From Bacillus licheniformis DSM 13 = ATCC 14580 (GTDB lineage: Bacteria; Bacillota; Bacilli; Bacillales; Bacillaceae): a stretch of DNA of 64,000 nt. The stretch lies in the NCBI RefSeq assembly GCF_000011645.1, contig NC_006270.3, positions 2,973,501 through 3,037,500 on the forward strand, read 5' to 3'. Each line of letters opens with the position of its first letter. Positions within the stretch are counted from its first letter, which is position 1. The notes below the pieces were generated by a model. The model worked only from the letters and a program-made list of their open reading frames with translations. It was not told the origin of the DNA and did no database searches. Both the position numbers and the translations under genes were made by a program. Of the stretch, positions 33,012 to 40,038 are shown one piece after another.

Positions 33012-33819
33012 GAGGCCTGTCCTTTTGTTTCATGCGGTCCGCCCGCTTTTTTGTCCATTCTTCTTTTGAACTGAAAACGACAAGCTGACTTTCAAGATTT
33101 CGCGGATTTCTTCCCGATTGGATGCCGATGATGCCTTCGATCATGACTTGCTTCTTAAAGATTTCATTCTCCGTCTTTTCTTCAAGCTTCGCGGCGATCG
33201 GTATAAACAGCATGTTGGCTAAAAGTGATCCGTAAAGCGTCGTCAAAAGGGCGATTGCCATATTCGGACCGAGCGTTTCCGGCTTGTTCAGGTTTTTGAG
33301 CATCATGACGAGACCGACAAGCGTTCCGATCATTCCCCATGCAGGCGCAAATTCTCCTGCTTTTTCAAAGATCCTTCTCCCCTTTCTGTGTCGTTCTTCC
33401 ATCGCGGCAATTTCCGAGTTCATCACATTGCGGATCGTCTCCTCATCCCATCCGTCGATGGCAAGGAGCAGGCCTTTTTTCAAAAACGGGTCTTTCATTT
33501 CATTGACATTGGCGTCCAATGATAAAATTCCTTGTTTGCGCGCCTGTTCAGACAGGCTGACAAAGGTTTTGACCAATTCGCGCACATCATCTTCCTCCGA
33601 AATAAAGACCTGCTTCAGCACAGCCGGCGCTCTTTTTAAATCTTTCGGGGAAAAGCTGATGAATACAGCTGCACACAATCCACCCGTCACAATAAAAAAA
33701 GACGTCAAATCGATAAACGAATAAAAACCGGAAAGCCCCGCTCCAGAGACAACGCCGAGCACTAAAATGAAAATACCCAGAATAAAACCGACCGGTGTCA
33801 GATAATCAAATCGTTTCAT
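33001..33819 (-). CDS. motP: Flagellar stator subunit MotP (sodium-type MotA homologue)
   Basis: A 272-residue, four-helix membrane protein forming the ion channel with MotS. Hydrophobic segments lie near residues 8-27, 34-52, 145-170 and 180-205. The cytoplasmic loop holds charged residues (HRKGRRIFEKAGEFAPAWG). The ATG at 33819 gives the family length. Downstream of ccpA behind a leaky hairpin; in B. subtilis ccpA and motPS are partly cotranscribed. Confidence 0.93.
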   Translation of the reverse strand: MKRFDYLTPVGFILGIFILVLGVVSGAGLSGFYSFIDLTSFFIVTGGLCAAVFISFSPKDLKRAPAVLKQVFISEEDDVRELVKTFVSLSEQARKQGILSLDANVNEMKDPFLKKGLLLAIDGWDEETIRNVMNSEIAAMEERHRKGRRIFEKAGEFAPAWGMIGTLVGLVMMLKNLNKPETLGPNMAIALLTTLYGSLLANMLFIPIAAKLEEKTENEIFKKQVMIEGIIGIQSGRNPRNLESQLVVFSSKEEWTKKRADRMKQKDRPHEA

Positions 33820-33849
33820 TTTTTCATAATCTCTCCAGCTCAAGGAAAA

Positions 33850-33892
33850 GAAAGCAAGCAATTCACGAAAAAAGCTGTGAACACTTGCTTTC
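33850..33892 (-). terminator. Hairpin between ccpA and motP
   Basis: GAAAGCAAG / CTTGCTTTC outer stem with a long interior and T-rich end on the minus strand. It would allow partial read-through from ccpA into motPS. Confidence 0.6.
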
Positions 33893-33914
33893 TTTCTCGT
33901 TTATTTAATGATGA

Positions 33915-34916
33915 TCATTTTGTTGATTGTCTGAGTTCAATGCGATGCGGCAGCTGGACAATATGCTCTTCGACTTCCTCTTTGTTCATCAGCTTTGTCA
34001 GAAGCCTCATCGCCACGGCACCGATATCATACGTAGGCTGGACGACAGTCGACAGCTGCGGCCGAACCATTAATGAAAGCCTTGTATTGTCAAAACCGAT
34101 CACTTCAAGGTCATCCGGAACAGCCAGTCCTTTATCCTGTGCTGCGTGAATAACGCCGAGCGCCATTTCGTCTGTCGCTGACAGGACGGCTGTCGGTTTT
34201 TCATCCAGCTTCATTAAAGCCTCCAGCGCTTCCATTCCTGAATCGTACGTATAATCGCCTTCTACAACATACTCTTCCTTAAATTGCAGCCCCTTATCCC
34301 CAAGCGCTCTTTTAAAGCCTTGCAGTTTTTTCGCTTGATTAACCGGTTCAGCCATAGGTCCTGAGACGAACGCAAGGCGCTTATGGCCTTTCTCAATCAG
34401 CATGGTTGCCGCATCATAAATCGCCTGTTCATAATCGATCGCAACCGACGGCGTTTCCCCTTTTTCTTCAACAGATGCCGCAAGCACGATCGGAACTGGC
34501 GATCGCTTAAATTCCTCCACATGCTCTTCAGTCACATTTCCGCTCATAAAGACGATACCGTCAACTTGCTTTCCTAGCATCGTATTCAAAAGATGAAGTT
34601 CTTTGTCCATATTCTGGTCGGAATTGCTCAAAATAATATTGTACTTGTACATCGTTGCGATATCTTCGATTCCCCTCGCCAGCTCTGAATAAAAGATACT
34701 GGAAATATCGGGAATGATCACGCCGACAGTCGTCGTCTTTTTGCTTGCCAGCCCTCTTGCCACGGCGTTTGGACGATAGCCAAGACGCTCGATCGCTTCA
34801 AGCACCTTCTTTCTCGTCGTCGGCTTGACATTCGGATTCCCGTTGACGACCCGGGAAACGGTTGCCATACTTACATTTGCTTCGCGTGCTACATCATATA
34901 TTGTCACATTACTCAT
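33915..34916 (-). CDS. ccpA: Catabolite control protein A
   Basis: A LacI-family global regulator of carbon metabolism that binds cre sites with P-Ser-HPr. 333 residues; ATG at 34916. The N-terminal HTH and hinge are TIYDVAREANVSMATVSRVV and YRPNAVARGLASKKT. The rest is the periplasmic-binding-protein-like core. Its predicted targets in this window include ackA and the acsA/acuA region. It heads the ccpA-motPS unit. Confidence 0.97.
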   Translation of the reverse strand: MSNVTIYDVAREANVSMATVSRVVNGNPNVKPTTRKKVLEAIERLGYRPNAVARGLASKKTTTVGVIIPDISSIFYSELARGIEDIATMYKYNIILSNSDQNMDKELHLLNTMLGKQVDGIVFMSGNVTEEHVEEFKRSPVPIVLAASVEEKGETPSVAIDYEQAIYDAATMLIEKGHKRLAFVSGPMAEPVNQAKKLQGFKRALGDKGLQFKEEYVVEGDYTYDSGMEALEALMKLDEKPTAVLSATDEMALGVIHAAQDKGLAVPDDLEVIGFDNTRLSLMVRPQLSTVVQPTYDIGAVAMRLLTKLMNKEEVEEHIVQLPHRIELRQSTK

Positions 34917-35193
34917 TTTTACCACTCCTTCAACTGGGTACACTTTTCTTTTCCTATAGCATAAACATTTTCATGTAGAGAAATGTCAAAATGTAAAACT
35001 TTATGTAAAATAAACAGAACACCAGTTTACATTATTTTTCATAACCTGCCAAAACAAAAGGGGCTCTCTGAAATTATACACGGTTTTACCTAATATGAAA
35101 ACGTTCCCTTTATTTTTATAATTAATTTAAATAAGAATAAACAGCTTTTTACTTAAAAATAAGAAATTTTTTCGACAATTTTTGATGACAACG
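34917..35193. other. Intergenic region between ccpA and aroA
   Basis: No convincing gene. AT-rich. On the minus strand TTGACA at 34984-34989 with a 17-nt spacer to GTTTAT (34961-34966) is a weak candidate ccpA promoter. No riboswitch, repeat or RNA gene noticed. Confidence 0.5.
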
Positions 35194-35221
35194 TAAAAAA
35201 AGGACCGCTCGCGAGCGGTCC
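35194..35221 (-). terminator. Terminator of aroA
   Basis: Compact stem GGACCGCTCGCGAGCGGTCC followed on the minus strand by a T run. Confidence 0.92.
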
Positions 35222-35232
35222 ATAAACAAATC

Positions 35233-36309
35233 TTATGCTTTTACTTGAACGAGCGGCTTCAGTTCATTTAACCATTTTTCAAATGTCGGGATATCCATTT
35301 GCTGAGCTGAGTCGGAAAGCGCGACAGAAGGATCAGGATGGACCTCGGCCATGACACCGTCAGCTCCGATCGCAAGCGCTGCTTTTGCTGTCGGAAGAAG
35401 CAGGTCGCGGCGTCCGGTTGAATGAGTGACATCCACGAATACAGGAAGGTGAGTTTCCTGCTTCAGGATCGGCACAGCTGAGATATCAAGCGTATTTCTA
35501 GTCGCTGTTTCATACGTTCTGATTCCGCGTTCACAAAGGATGATTTGATCATTGCCCTGCGACATGATGTACTCCGCTGCATTGATGAATTCCTTCAGCG
35601 TTGCGGCAAGTCCGCGCTTCAGCAGAACCGGCTTCTTCACTGAACCGGCCGCTTTTAAGAGCTCGAAGTTCTGCATGTTGCGGGCGCCGATTTGGATGAC
35701 ATCGATGTAATCAATGGCTTCTTCAATATGCTGCGGATTCACGATCTCACTGATGACGGCCAGATCATACTCATCAGCAACACGCTTTAAGATTTGCAGG
35801 CCTTCCACGCCGAGGCCTTGGAAGTCGTACGGGCTTGTACGCGGTTTGAAAGCTCCGCCGCGAAGCAGTTTCAAGCCTTGCTTTTTAGCTGCCGCTGCGA
35901 CTTCCGCTACTTGTTCGTAGCTTTCAACCGCACACGGACCGACGATAAATCTTTGTTCTCCGTCGCCGATTTTTTCGCCTTTCAGATCAACGATTGTATT
36001 TTCAGGCTTTTTCTTGCGGGAAACGAGCAGCGCTTTGCTGTGATCGTCTTCCTGCAGTTCAAGCCCGGCTTTGAAAATCTCTTTGAAGATATGCTGGATC
36101 GTCGAGTTTTCAAACGGTCCGTCGTTATTTTCAATAATTTCGTTCAGCATCGCTCTTTCTCTGACAGGATCGTAGCGGTTGATGCCTTGTGCTTCCTTCG
36201 CTTTTCCAATCTCCTGAACGATTCTTCCTCGCTCGTTAATCAGCTTTAATATTTGCAAGTTTAATTCATTCGCCTGCTGCCTCAGCAAATCAAGTTCAGT
36301 GTTGCTCAT
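35233..36309 (-). CDS. aroA: Bifunctional chorismate mutase / DAHP synthase
   Basis: First enzyme of aromatic amino-acid synthesis, joining PEP and erythrose 4-phosphate. 358 residues: an AroQ-type chorismate mutase domain (about 1-90, with RGRIVQEIGKAKE) fused to a type I-beta DAHP synthase (about 95-358, with GPCAVES, RGGAFKPRTSPY and DVTHSTGRRDL). The mutase domain gives feedback control by prephenate or chorismate. Called aroA in B. subtilis; not the EPSP synthase gene of E. coli. Monocistronic, upstream of ccpA. Confidence 0.96.
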   Translation of the reverse strand: MSNTELDLLRQQANELNLQILKLINERGRIVQEIGKAKEAQGINRYDPVRERAMLNEIIENNDGPFENSTIQHIFKEIFKAGLELQEDDHSKALLVSRKKKPENTIVDLKGEKIGDGEQRFIVGPCAVESYEQVAEVAAAAKKQGLKLLRGGAFKPRTSPYDFQGLGVEGLQILKRVADEYDLAVISEIVNPQHIEEAIDYIDVIQIGARNMQNFELLKAAGSVKKPVLLKRGLAATLKEFINAAEYIMSQGNDQIILCERGIRTYETATRNTLDISAVPILKQETHLPVFVDVTHSTGRRDLLLPTAKAALAIGADGVMAEVHPDPSVALSDSAQQMDIPTFEKWLNELKPLVQVKA

Positions 36310-36493
36310 GGTAATCCATCCTTTCTTTTAACTTCACCCTCTATGAAAATAAGAATGATTCAATTGATTAGGGTTTATTATAAACAATGTTTCTTAAAAT
36401 GTCACGAAAAAATTCTTTATTACCCAAACGCTTTTAAGTGATAAAGCATTATATGCAGTTTATCCCTTGCTGTGCGGGTGTTTATCGGAAGAA

Positions 36494-36522
36494 TAAAAAA
36501 AAGAATCATGTTTGATTCTTTA
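36494..36522 (-). terminator. Terminator of the heptad-repeat gene
   Basis: AAAGAATCA / TGATTCTTT stem with a short loop and eight T on the minus strand; overlaps the stop codon at 36520. Confidence 0.85.
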
Positions 36523-36969
36523 ACTTGATAACCTGTATATTCTCTGTATTGCGGTTTCGACGCTAAAAACCCTGTCATTCAAGGCAGCCGCCTTATCATC
36601 GGCATGTTCGACAATGTTCTCCGTAAATTGTCCGATGTTCTCGATGATCGTTTTCGGGAGCCTCTCCTGCCCTCTTTTCAGTTCATCTATATCTGTTTCA
36701 AGCCGATTCAGCCGCTTGTCCATTGCGTTTAAGCGGTTTTCTACTTTGTTTAAGCGCCCGTCTATTTCTTTGAAGCGCTTGTCGATTGCGTTAAAGCGCT
36801 TATCTACTTCAACGAAGCGTGCGTCCACTTCATCGAAGCGCTTGTCTATCTCAACGAAGCGTGCGTCGATTTTGTCTAAGCGCTTGTCGATTCCATCAAG
36901 GCGCTGATTGATCGGACTCAATTCTTCTTTTAGAACGGATTGAAGCATGTACTTTAATTCAGTGTTCAA
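36520..36969 (-). CDS. Coiled-coil heptad-repeat protein, 149 residues
   Basis: TTG start at 36969 with GGGAGGTGAT upstream. After a short N-terminus the protein is one long heptad array: DKRLDKIDARFVEIDKRF and repeats of D-K-R-F/L-x-x-I/V from about residue 20 to 95. It ends with a less repetitive acidic helix (ENIGQFTENIVEHADDKAAAL). Such proteins form parallel coiled-coil trimers or dimers; some resemble phage or pilus-like fibres. The repeat is visible as 21-bp units in the DNA. It sits between aroA and ytxJ; no function known to me. Confidence 0.85.
   Translation of the reverse strand: MNTELKYMLQSVLKEELSPINQRLDGIDKRLDKIDARFVEIDKRFDEVDARFVEVDKRFNAIDKRFKEIDGRLNKVENRLNAMDKRLNRLETDIDELKRGQERLPKTIIENIGQFTENIVEHADDKAAALNDRVFSVETAIQRIYRLSS
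36711..36920 (-). repeat. Ten tandem 21-bp units encoding heptads
   Basis: Units begin at 36711, 36732, 36753 and so on every 21 bp, with AGCG-start units such as AGCGCTTGTCGATTGCGTTA. Neighbouring units alternate between two types (AGCGCTT and AGCGTGC) near 36795-36878, giving a 42-bp higher-order period. Confidence 0.9.
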
Positions 36970-37073
36970 CTGATCACCTCCCGTTTTATTAATTATAACG
37001 CACACCAATGGATCAAACGATACATTTTCCTAAAAAGGCATTTCCATGAGGCAAAAGCATCATAACAACATAG

Positions 37074-37109
37074 AAAACGGCCAAAACGCTATACGTCTTG
37101 GCCGTTTTT
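37074..37109 (-). terminator. Terminator of ytxGHJ
   Basis: AAAACGGCCAA / TTGGCCGTTTTT stem just after the ytxJ stop. Confidence 0.9.
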
Positions 37110-37118
37110 AGCAGCGGA

Positions 37119-37445
37119 TTATCTGCTGTTTTCCGCAAGTGCTTGTGCGGTAATTTGCGAATGGGAGGCATGCCATTTCACATTCCCGTTTGTAAAAATG
37201 AAGGCTTGAGGACTTTCGTGCTTAATCCCGTATTGCTCAGCGATATAGTTTGACAGCGGGCGGCTTTCCTGCACTTTTAAATAATAAGCCGGTATGTCTT
37301 CATGCTGATTGGCGAATGATTCGAATTCTTCAAACGCGCGCCTGCTGATCGGGCATGTCACGCTGTGTTTCAAAAAGATAAATGTATCATTGTTTTCTGC
37401 AAGCCTTTTAAATTCATCCTCTGTTTGAATGAGCTGTTTCGACAC
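37119..37445 (-). CDS. ytxJ: YtxJ, bacilliredoxin-like thioredoxin-fold protein
   Basis: A 108-residue single-cysteine thioredoxin-fold protein. GTG at 37445 has GGGAG upstream, and the length equals B. subtilis YtxJ. The active cysteine is in KHSVTCPISRRAF (about residue 33); the partner cysteine of classical thioredoxins is missing, fitting a bacillithiol-linked role. The conserved cis-proline region is in HESPQAFIF. Third gene of the stress operon ytxGHJ, 20 bp after ytxH. Confidence 0.9.
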   Translation of the reverse strand: MSKQLIQTEDEFKRLAENNDTFIFLKHSVTCPISRRAFEEFESFANQHEDIPAYYLKVQESRPLSNYIAEQYGIKHESPQAFIFTNGNVKWHASHSQITAQALAENSR

Positions 37446-37465
37446 GGTGATCTCCCTTTCCACAG

Positions 37466-37882
37466 TTATTTCTGAGCGGTATCTGCTGTTTTCCTTGCTT
37501 CATCTTCTATTTCATTTTTGGCTTCTTCAGCCTGTTCTTCGATTGCAGACGATGCTTCTTCCTTTAGTTCACCAGCTTTTTCGGCACCCTTGCTTCGCAA
37601 GTCTTTGACTTTATCCATAATCTGTGAAGACTGGTCGGCAACAAGCTGTGAAATCGAAGATGTCTTCTCTTTGGCGATGCTGACGTACTCAGAGCCTCTC
37701 TCCCTCGCTTCGCTTGTGAGCTTTCCGGTCTTATCCTTTAAAACGACGGCCTGATTTCCAAGGTCATCGCGAAGCTCTTTCCCCGACTTCGGCGCTAAAA
37801 ATAAAGCTGCAGCCGCCCCGATGATTCCGCCTACAAACGTGCCGATTAAAAAATCCTTAGTATTCATTCCGTCTTTACTCAT
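37466..37882 (-). CDS. ytxH: General stress protein YtxH
   Basis: A 138-residue YtxH-family protein. An N-terminal hydrophobic helix (FLIGTFVGGIIGAAAALFLA, residues 11-30) is followed by the family sequence PKSGKELRDDL and a long amphipathic, lysine- and glutamate-rich helical tail, ending in acidic repeats (EEQAEEAKNEIEDEARK). Similar to plant LEA-like stress proteins. It is co-expressed with ytxG (3 bp gap) under SigB in B. subtilis; function undefined. Confidence 0.92.
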   Translation of the reverse strand: MSKDGMNTKDFLIGTFVGGIIGAAAALFLAPKSGKELRDDLGNQAVVLKDKTGKLTSEARERGSEYVSIAKEKTSSISQLVADQSSQIMDKVKDLRSKGAEKAGELKEEASSAIEEQAEEAKNEIEDEARKTADTAQK

Positions 37883-37885
37883 TTA

Positions 37886-38308
37886 TTATTCCTCCCTCAT
37901 CTTCTTTTGTTTCCATCTATTCCAAATTTCCAAAGCTGCATTGCTCCAGCTGACAACTTGAGAAATTTTTTCACGGTTTTGCTCTGCGGCTGATGTGACG
38001 GACTGTGAAACCTGCTGAATGGAGTTGTTAAACTGCCTGACCGATGTGCCGACTTCCTGAACGGCATCCACGACCGTATTCAGCTTCAAAGATTTTTCCT
38101 GAATATCATCAGCGAGCCGATTCGTCTTATTCAGGAGCTCCGTTGTTTCAGCGGTGATGCCTTTCATTTGTCCTTCCACACCTTCCAGCGTTGATGCAAC
38201 ATGATTAAGTGTGACTTGAAGCGATTTTAATGTTTTTGATAAATAGATAACCAAAATAAGAAAGCTAACAGCGATGAGTGCAGCGCTTAAATACAGAATA
38301 ATAATCAT
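37886..38308 (-). CDS. ytxG: General stress protein YtxG, DUF948
   Basis: A 140-residue protein with an N-terminal transmembrane helix (residues 2-24) and a long helical region with pseudo-heptads (LLNKTNRLADDIQEKSLKLN), typical of DUF948. It heads the ytxGHJ operon. A SigB-type promoter lies about 40 bp upstream of its start. Confidence 0.92.
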   Translation of the reverse strand: MIIILYLSAALIAVSFLILVIYLSKTLKSLQVTLNHVASTLEGVEGQMKGITAETTELLNKTNRLADDIQEKSLKLNTVVDAVQEVGTSVRQFNNSIQQVSQSVTSAAEQNREKISQVVSWSNAALEIWNRWKQKKMREE

Positions 38309-38344
38309 CTTATCCTCCTTCAGCTAAGGGCTTACAATTGATGT

Positions 38345-38369
38345 ATACCCAATTGTTTAAATCGTAAAC
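38345..38369 (-). promoter_or_regulatory. SigB promoter of ytxGHJ
   Basis: Minus strand GTTTAC, 13-nt spacer, GGGTAT; the SigB consensus is GTTTAA-N12-15-GGGTAT. This operon is a known SigB target in B. subtilis, where it is also read by SigH. Confidence 0.85.
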
Positions 38370-38436
38370 CTCTATATTTACTTTTTCTATACGCACGGGT
38401 GAATTCCTTTAACAGAAACTCCCGCTTCATATGTAC

Positions 38437-38467
38437 AAAAAAGCAGCGGATTGACTCACACTGCCTT
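38437..38467 (-). terminator. Terminator of murC
   Basis: GCAG / CTGC stem with a 14-nt loop followed by TTTTTT on the minus strand; short stem. Confidence 0.6.
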
Positions 38468-38474
38468 TTTCTTG

Positions 38475-39773
38475 TTATGCTAATACATTTTCATATGCTC
38501 TTAAATACTTTTGAATGTCACCTGCGCCCATGAAAATTAACACCGCATTTTCATGCTCCTTTAAAATTGATGTGTCATTTTCATCGATCAGCTTCGCCTG
38601 CGGAATTTTCTCCTGCAAATCACCGATCGTCAGCTTTCCTGCGTTTTCCCGGGCAGATCCGAATATATCGCAAAGATATACATAATCGGCTTTCTTGAGG
38701 CTTTCGGCAAACTCATTCAGGAATGACTGCGTGCGCGTAAATGTATGCGGTTGAAATACTGCAACAATGTCCCGTTCCGGATACTTCTGTCTGGCTGCTT
38801 CAATCGTCACCGTGATTTCAGTCGGATGGTGGGCATAATCGTCAATCAGCACTTGGCTGCCGGCATGTTTTTCGTTAAATCTGCGTTTAACGCCGCCAAA
38901 GGTTTGCAATCCTTCTTTAATGATGTCGACATCGACCTGTTCATAATGGCAGAGGGCGATGACGGCCAAAGCGTTCAGAACGTTATGGCTGCCGTATGCC
39001 GGTATATAGAAAGTGTCGTAGAATGTGTTCCTGACGAAAACATCGAACGTTGTGCCCTCAGTATTTTTGATGACATTTCTCGCCTGAAAATCGTTTTCCT
39101 CGGCAAAGCCGTAGTATACGACTGGAACGTTCGCATGGATTTTCATCAAATACTCGTCGTCACCGCATGCGATAATTCCCTTGTTCACCTGTAATGCCAT
39201 CGTCTGAAATGCATCAAATACATCATCGATATTCGCGAAATAATCGGGATGATCAAAATCAATATTTGTCATGATTGCATAATCGGGCTGATAGCTCAGA
39301 AAATGCCTTCTGTATTCACAGGCTTCAAGCACAAAGTACTCGCTGTTTTCGCAGCCTTTTCCAGTTCCGTCTCCAATCAGATAAGAAGTCGGTTTTGCTT
39401 TTTTGATGACATGTGACAAAAGGCCCGTCGTTGACGTTTTGCCGTGTGCCCCTGTTACGGCAATGCTCGTAAACTTCTTCAGATAATCGCCGAGAAATTT
39501 ATGATACCGCACGACTGGCAGGCCTTCAGCTTGCGCTTTTTCAATTTCGGGATGAGTGTCGGGAAAAGCATTTCCGGCAATAACAGTCATTCCCGGCTTG
39601 ATATTTTCCGGATCAAACGGATAAATCGGGATATTTCTCTCCTCTAAAGCGGTTTGTGTAAAAATGTACTTTTCGATATCCGATCCTTGGACATTATATC
39701 CATTATCATGGAGAATTTGGGCAAGCGGACTCATACCTGTCCCTTTTATTCCGACAAAATGATAAACAGTCAT
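38475..39773 (-). CDS. murC: UDP-N-acetylmuramate--L-alanine ligase
   Basis: Adds the first amino acid of the peptidoglycan stem peptide in the cytoplasm. 432 residues with the Mur-ligase order: N-terminal UDP-binding domain (FVGIKGTGMSPLAQ), ATP-binding loop GAHGKTSTTG near residue 115, and C-terminal domain with DDYAHHPTE near residue 290. Its start is 265 bp after the sftA stop in the same orientation. The upstream gap contains a GC-rich palindrome. Confidence 0.96.
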   Translation of the reverse strand: MTVYHFVGIKGTGMSPLAQILHDNGYNVQGSDIEKYIFTQTALEERNIPIYPFDPENIKPGMTVIAGNAFPDTHPEIEKAQAEGLPVVRYHKFLGDYLKKFTSIAVTGAHGKTSTTGLLSHVIKKAKPTSYLIGDGTGKGCENSEYFVLEACEYRRHFLSYQPDYAIMTNIDFDHPDYFANIDDVFDAFQTMALQVNKGIIACGDDEYLMKIHANVPVVYYGFAEENDFQARNVIKNTEGTTFDVFVRNTFYDTFYIPAYGSHNVLNALAVIALCHYEQVDVDIIKEGLQTFGGVKRRFNEKHAGSQVLIDDYAHHPTEITVTIEAARQKYPERDIVAVFQPHTFTRTQSFLNEFAESLKKADYVYLCDIFGSARENAGKLTIGDLQEKIPQAKLIDENDTSILKEHENAVLIFMGAGDIQKYLRAYENVLA

Positions 39774-39967
39774 AATAGTACCTCCAACAAACGTCTATCT
39801 GCTTCCCAGTATATGACGCTTATTTCAATTTGCAACCTAAAGCCCGGCCGCATCGTTTTCTTCAAAGTCATAATTATATTCAGTATCAGGCATTTTCAAG
39901 AGCGAATAAACCTCCTGCGGAAAGGATTTTTTTGACCCCTTTCACGGAAGTGCTCTTAAAAACGGAT

Positions 39968-39992
39968 TAAAACGCCGCTGGCGGCGCTTTAA
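39968..39992 (-). terminator. GC palindrome after sftA, weak terminator
   Basis: AAACGCCGCTGGCGGCGCTT, a near-perfect palindrome followed on the minus strand by TTTTAAT; the loop is short. Confidence 0.45.
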
Positions 39993-40038
39993 TATACGGC
40001 GCTCTAAAAAAACACGCCCATCAGCTATCATACCATGT

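Noticed and set aside
36481..36520. cre-like AAACGCTTTTAAG near 36430
   Set aside because: It lacks the leading TG and trailing CA of the operator.
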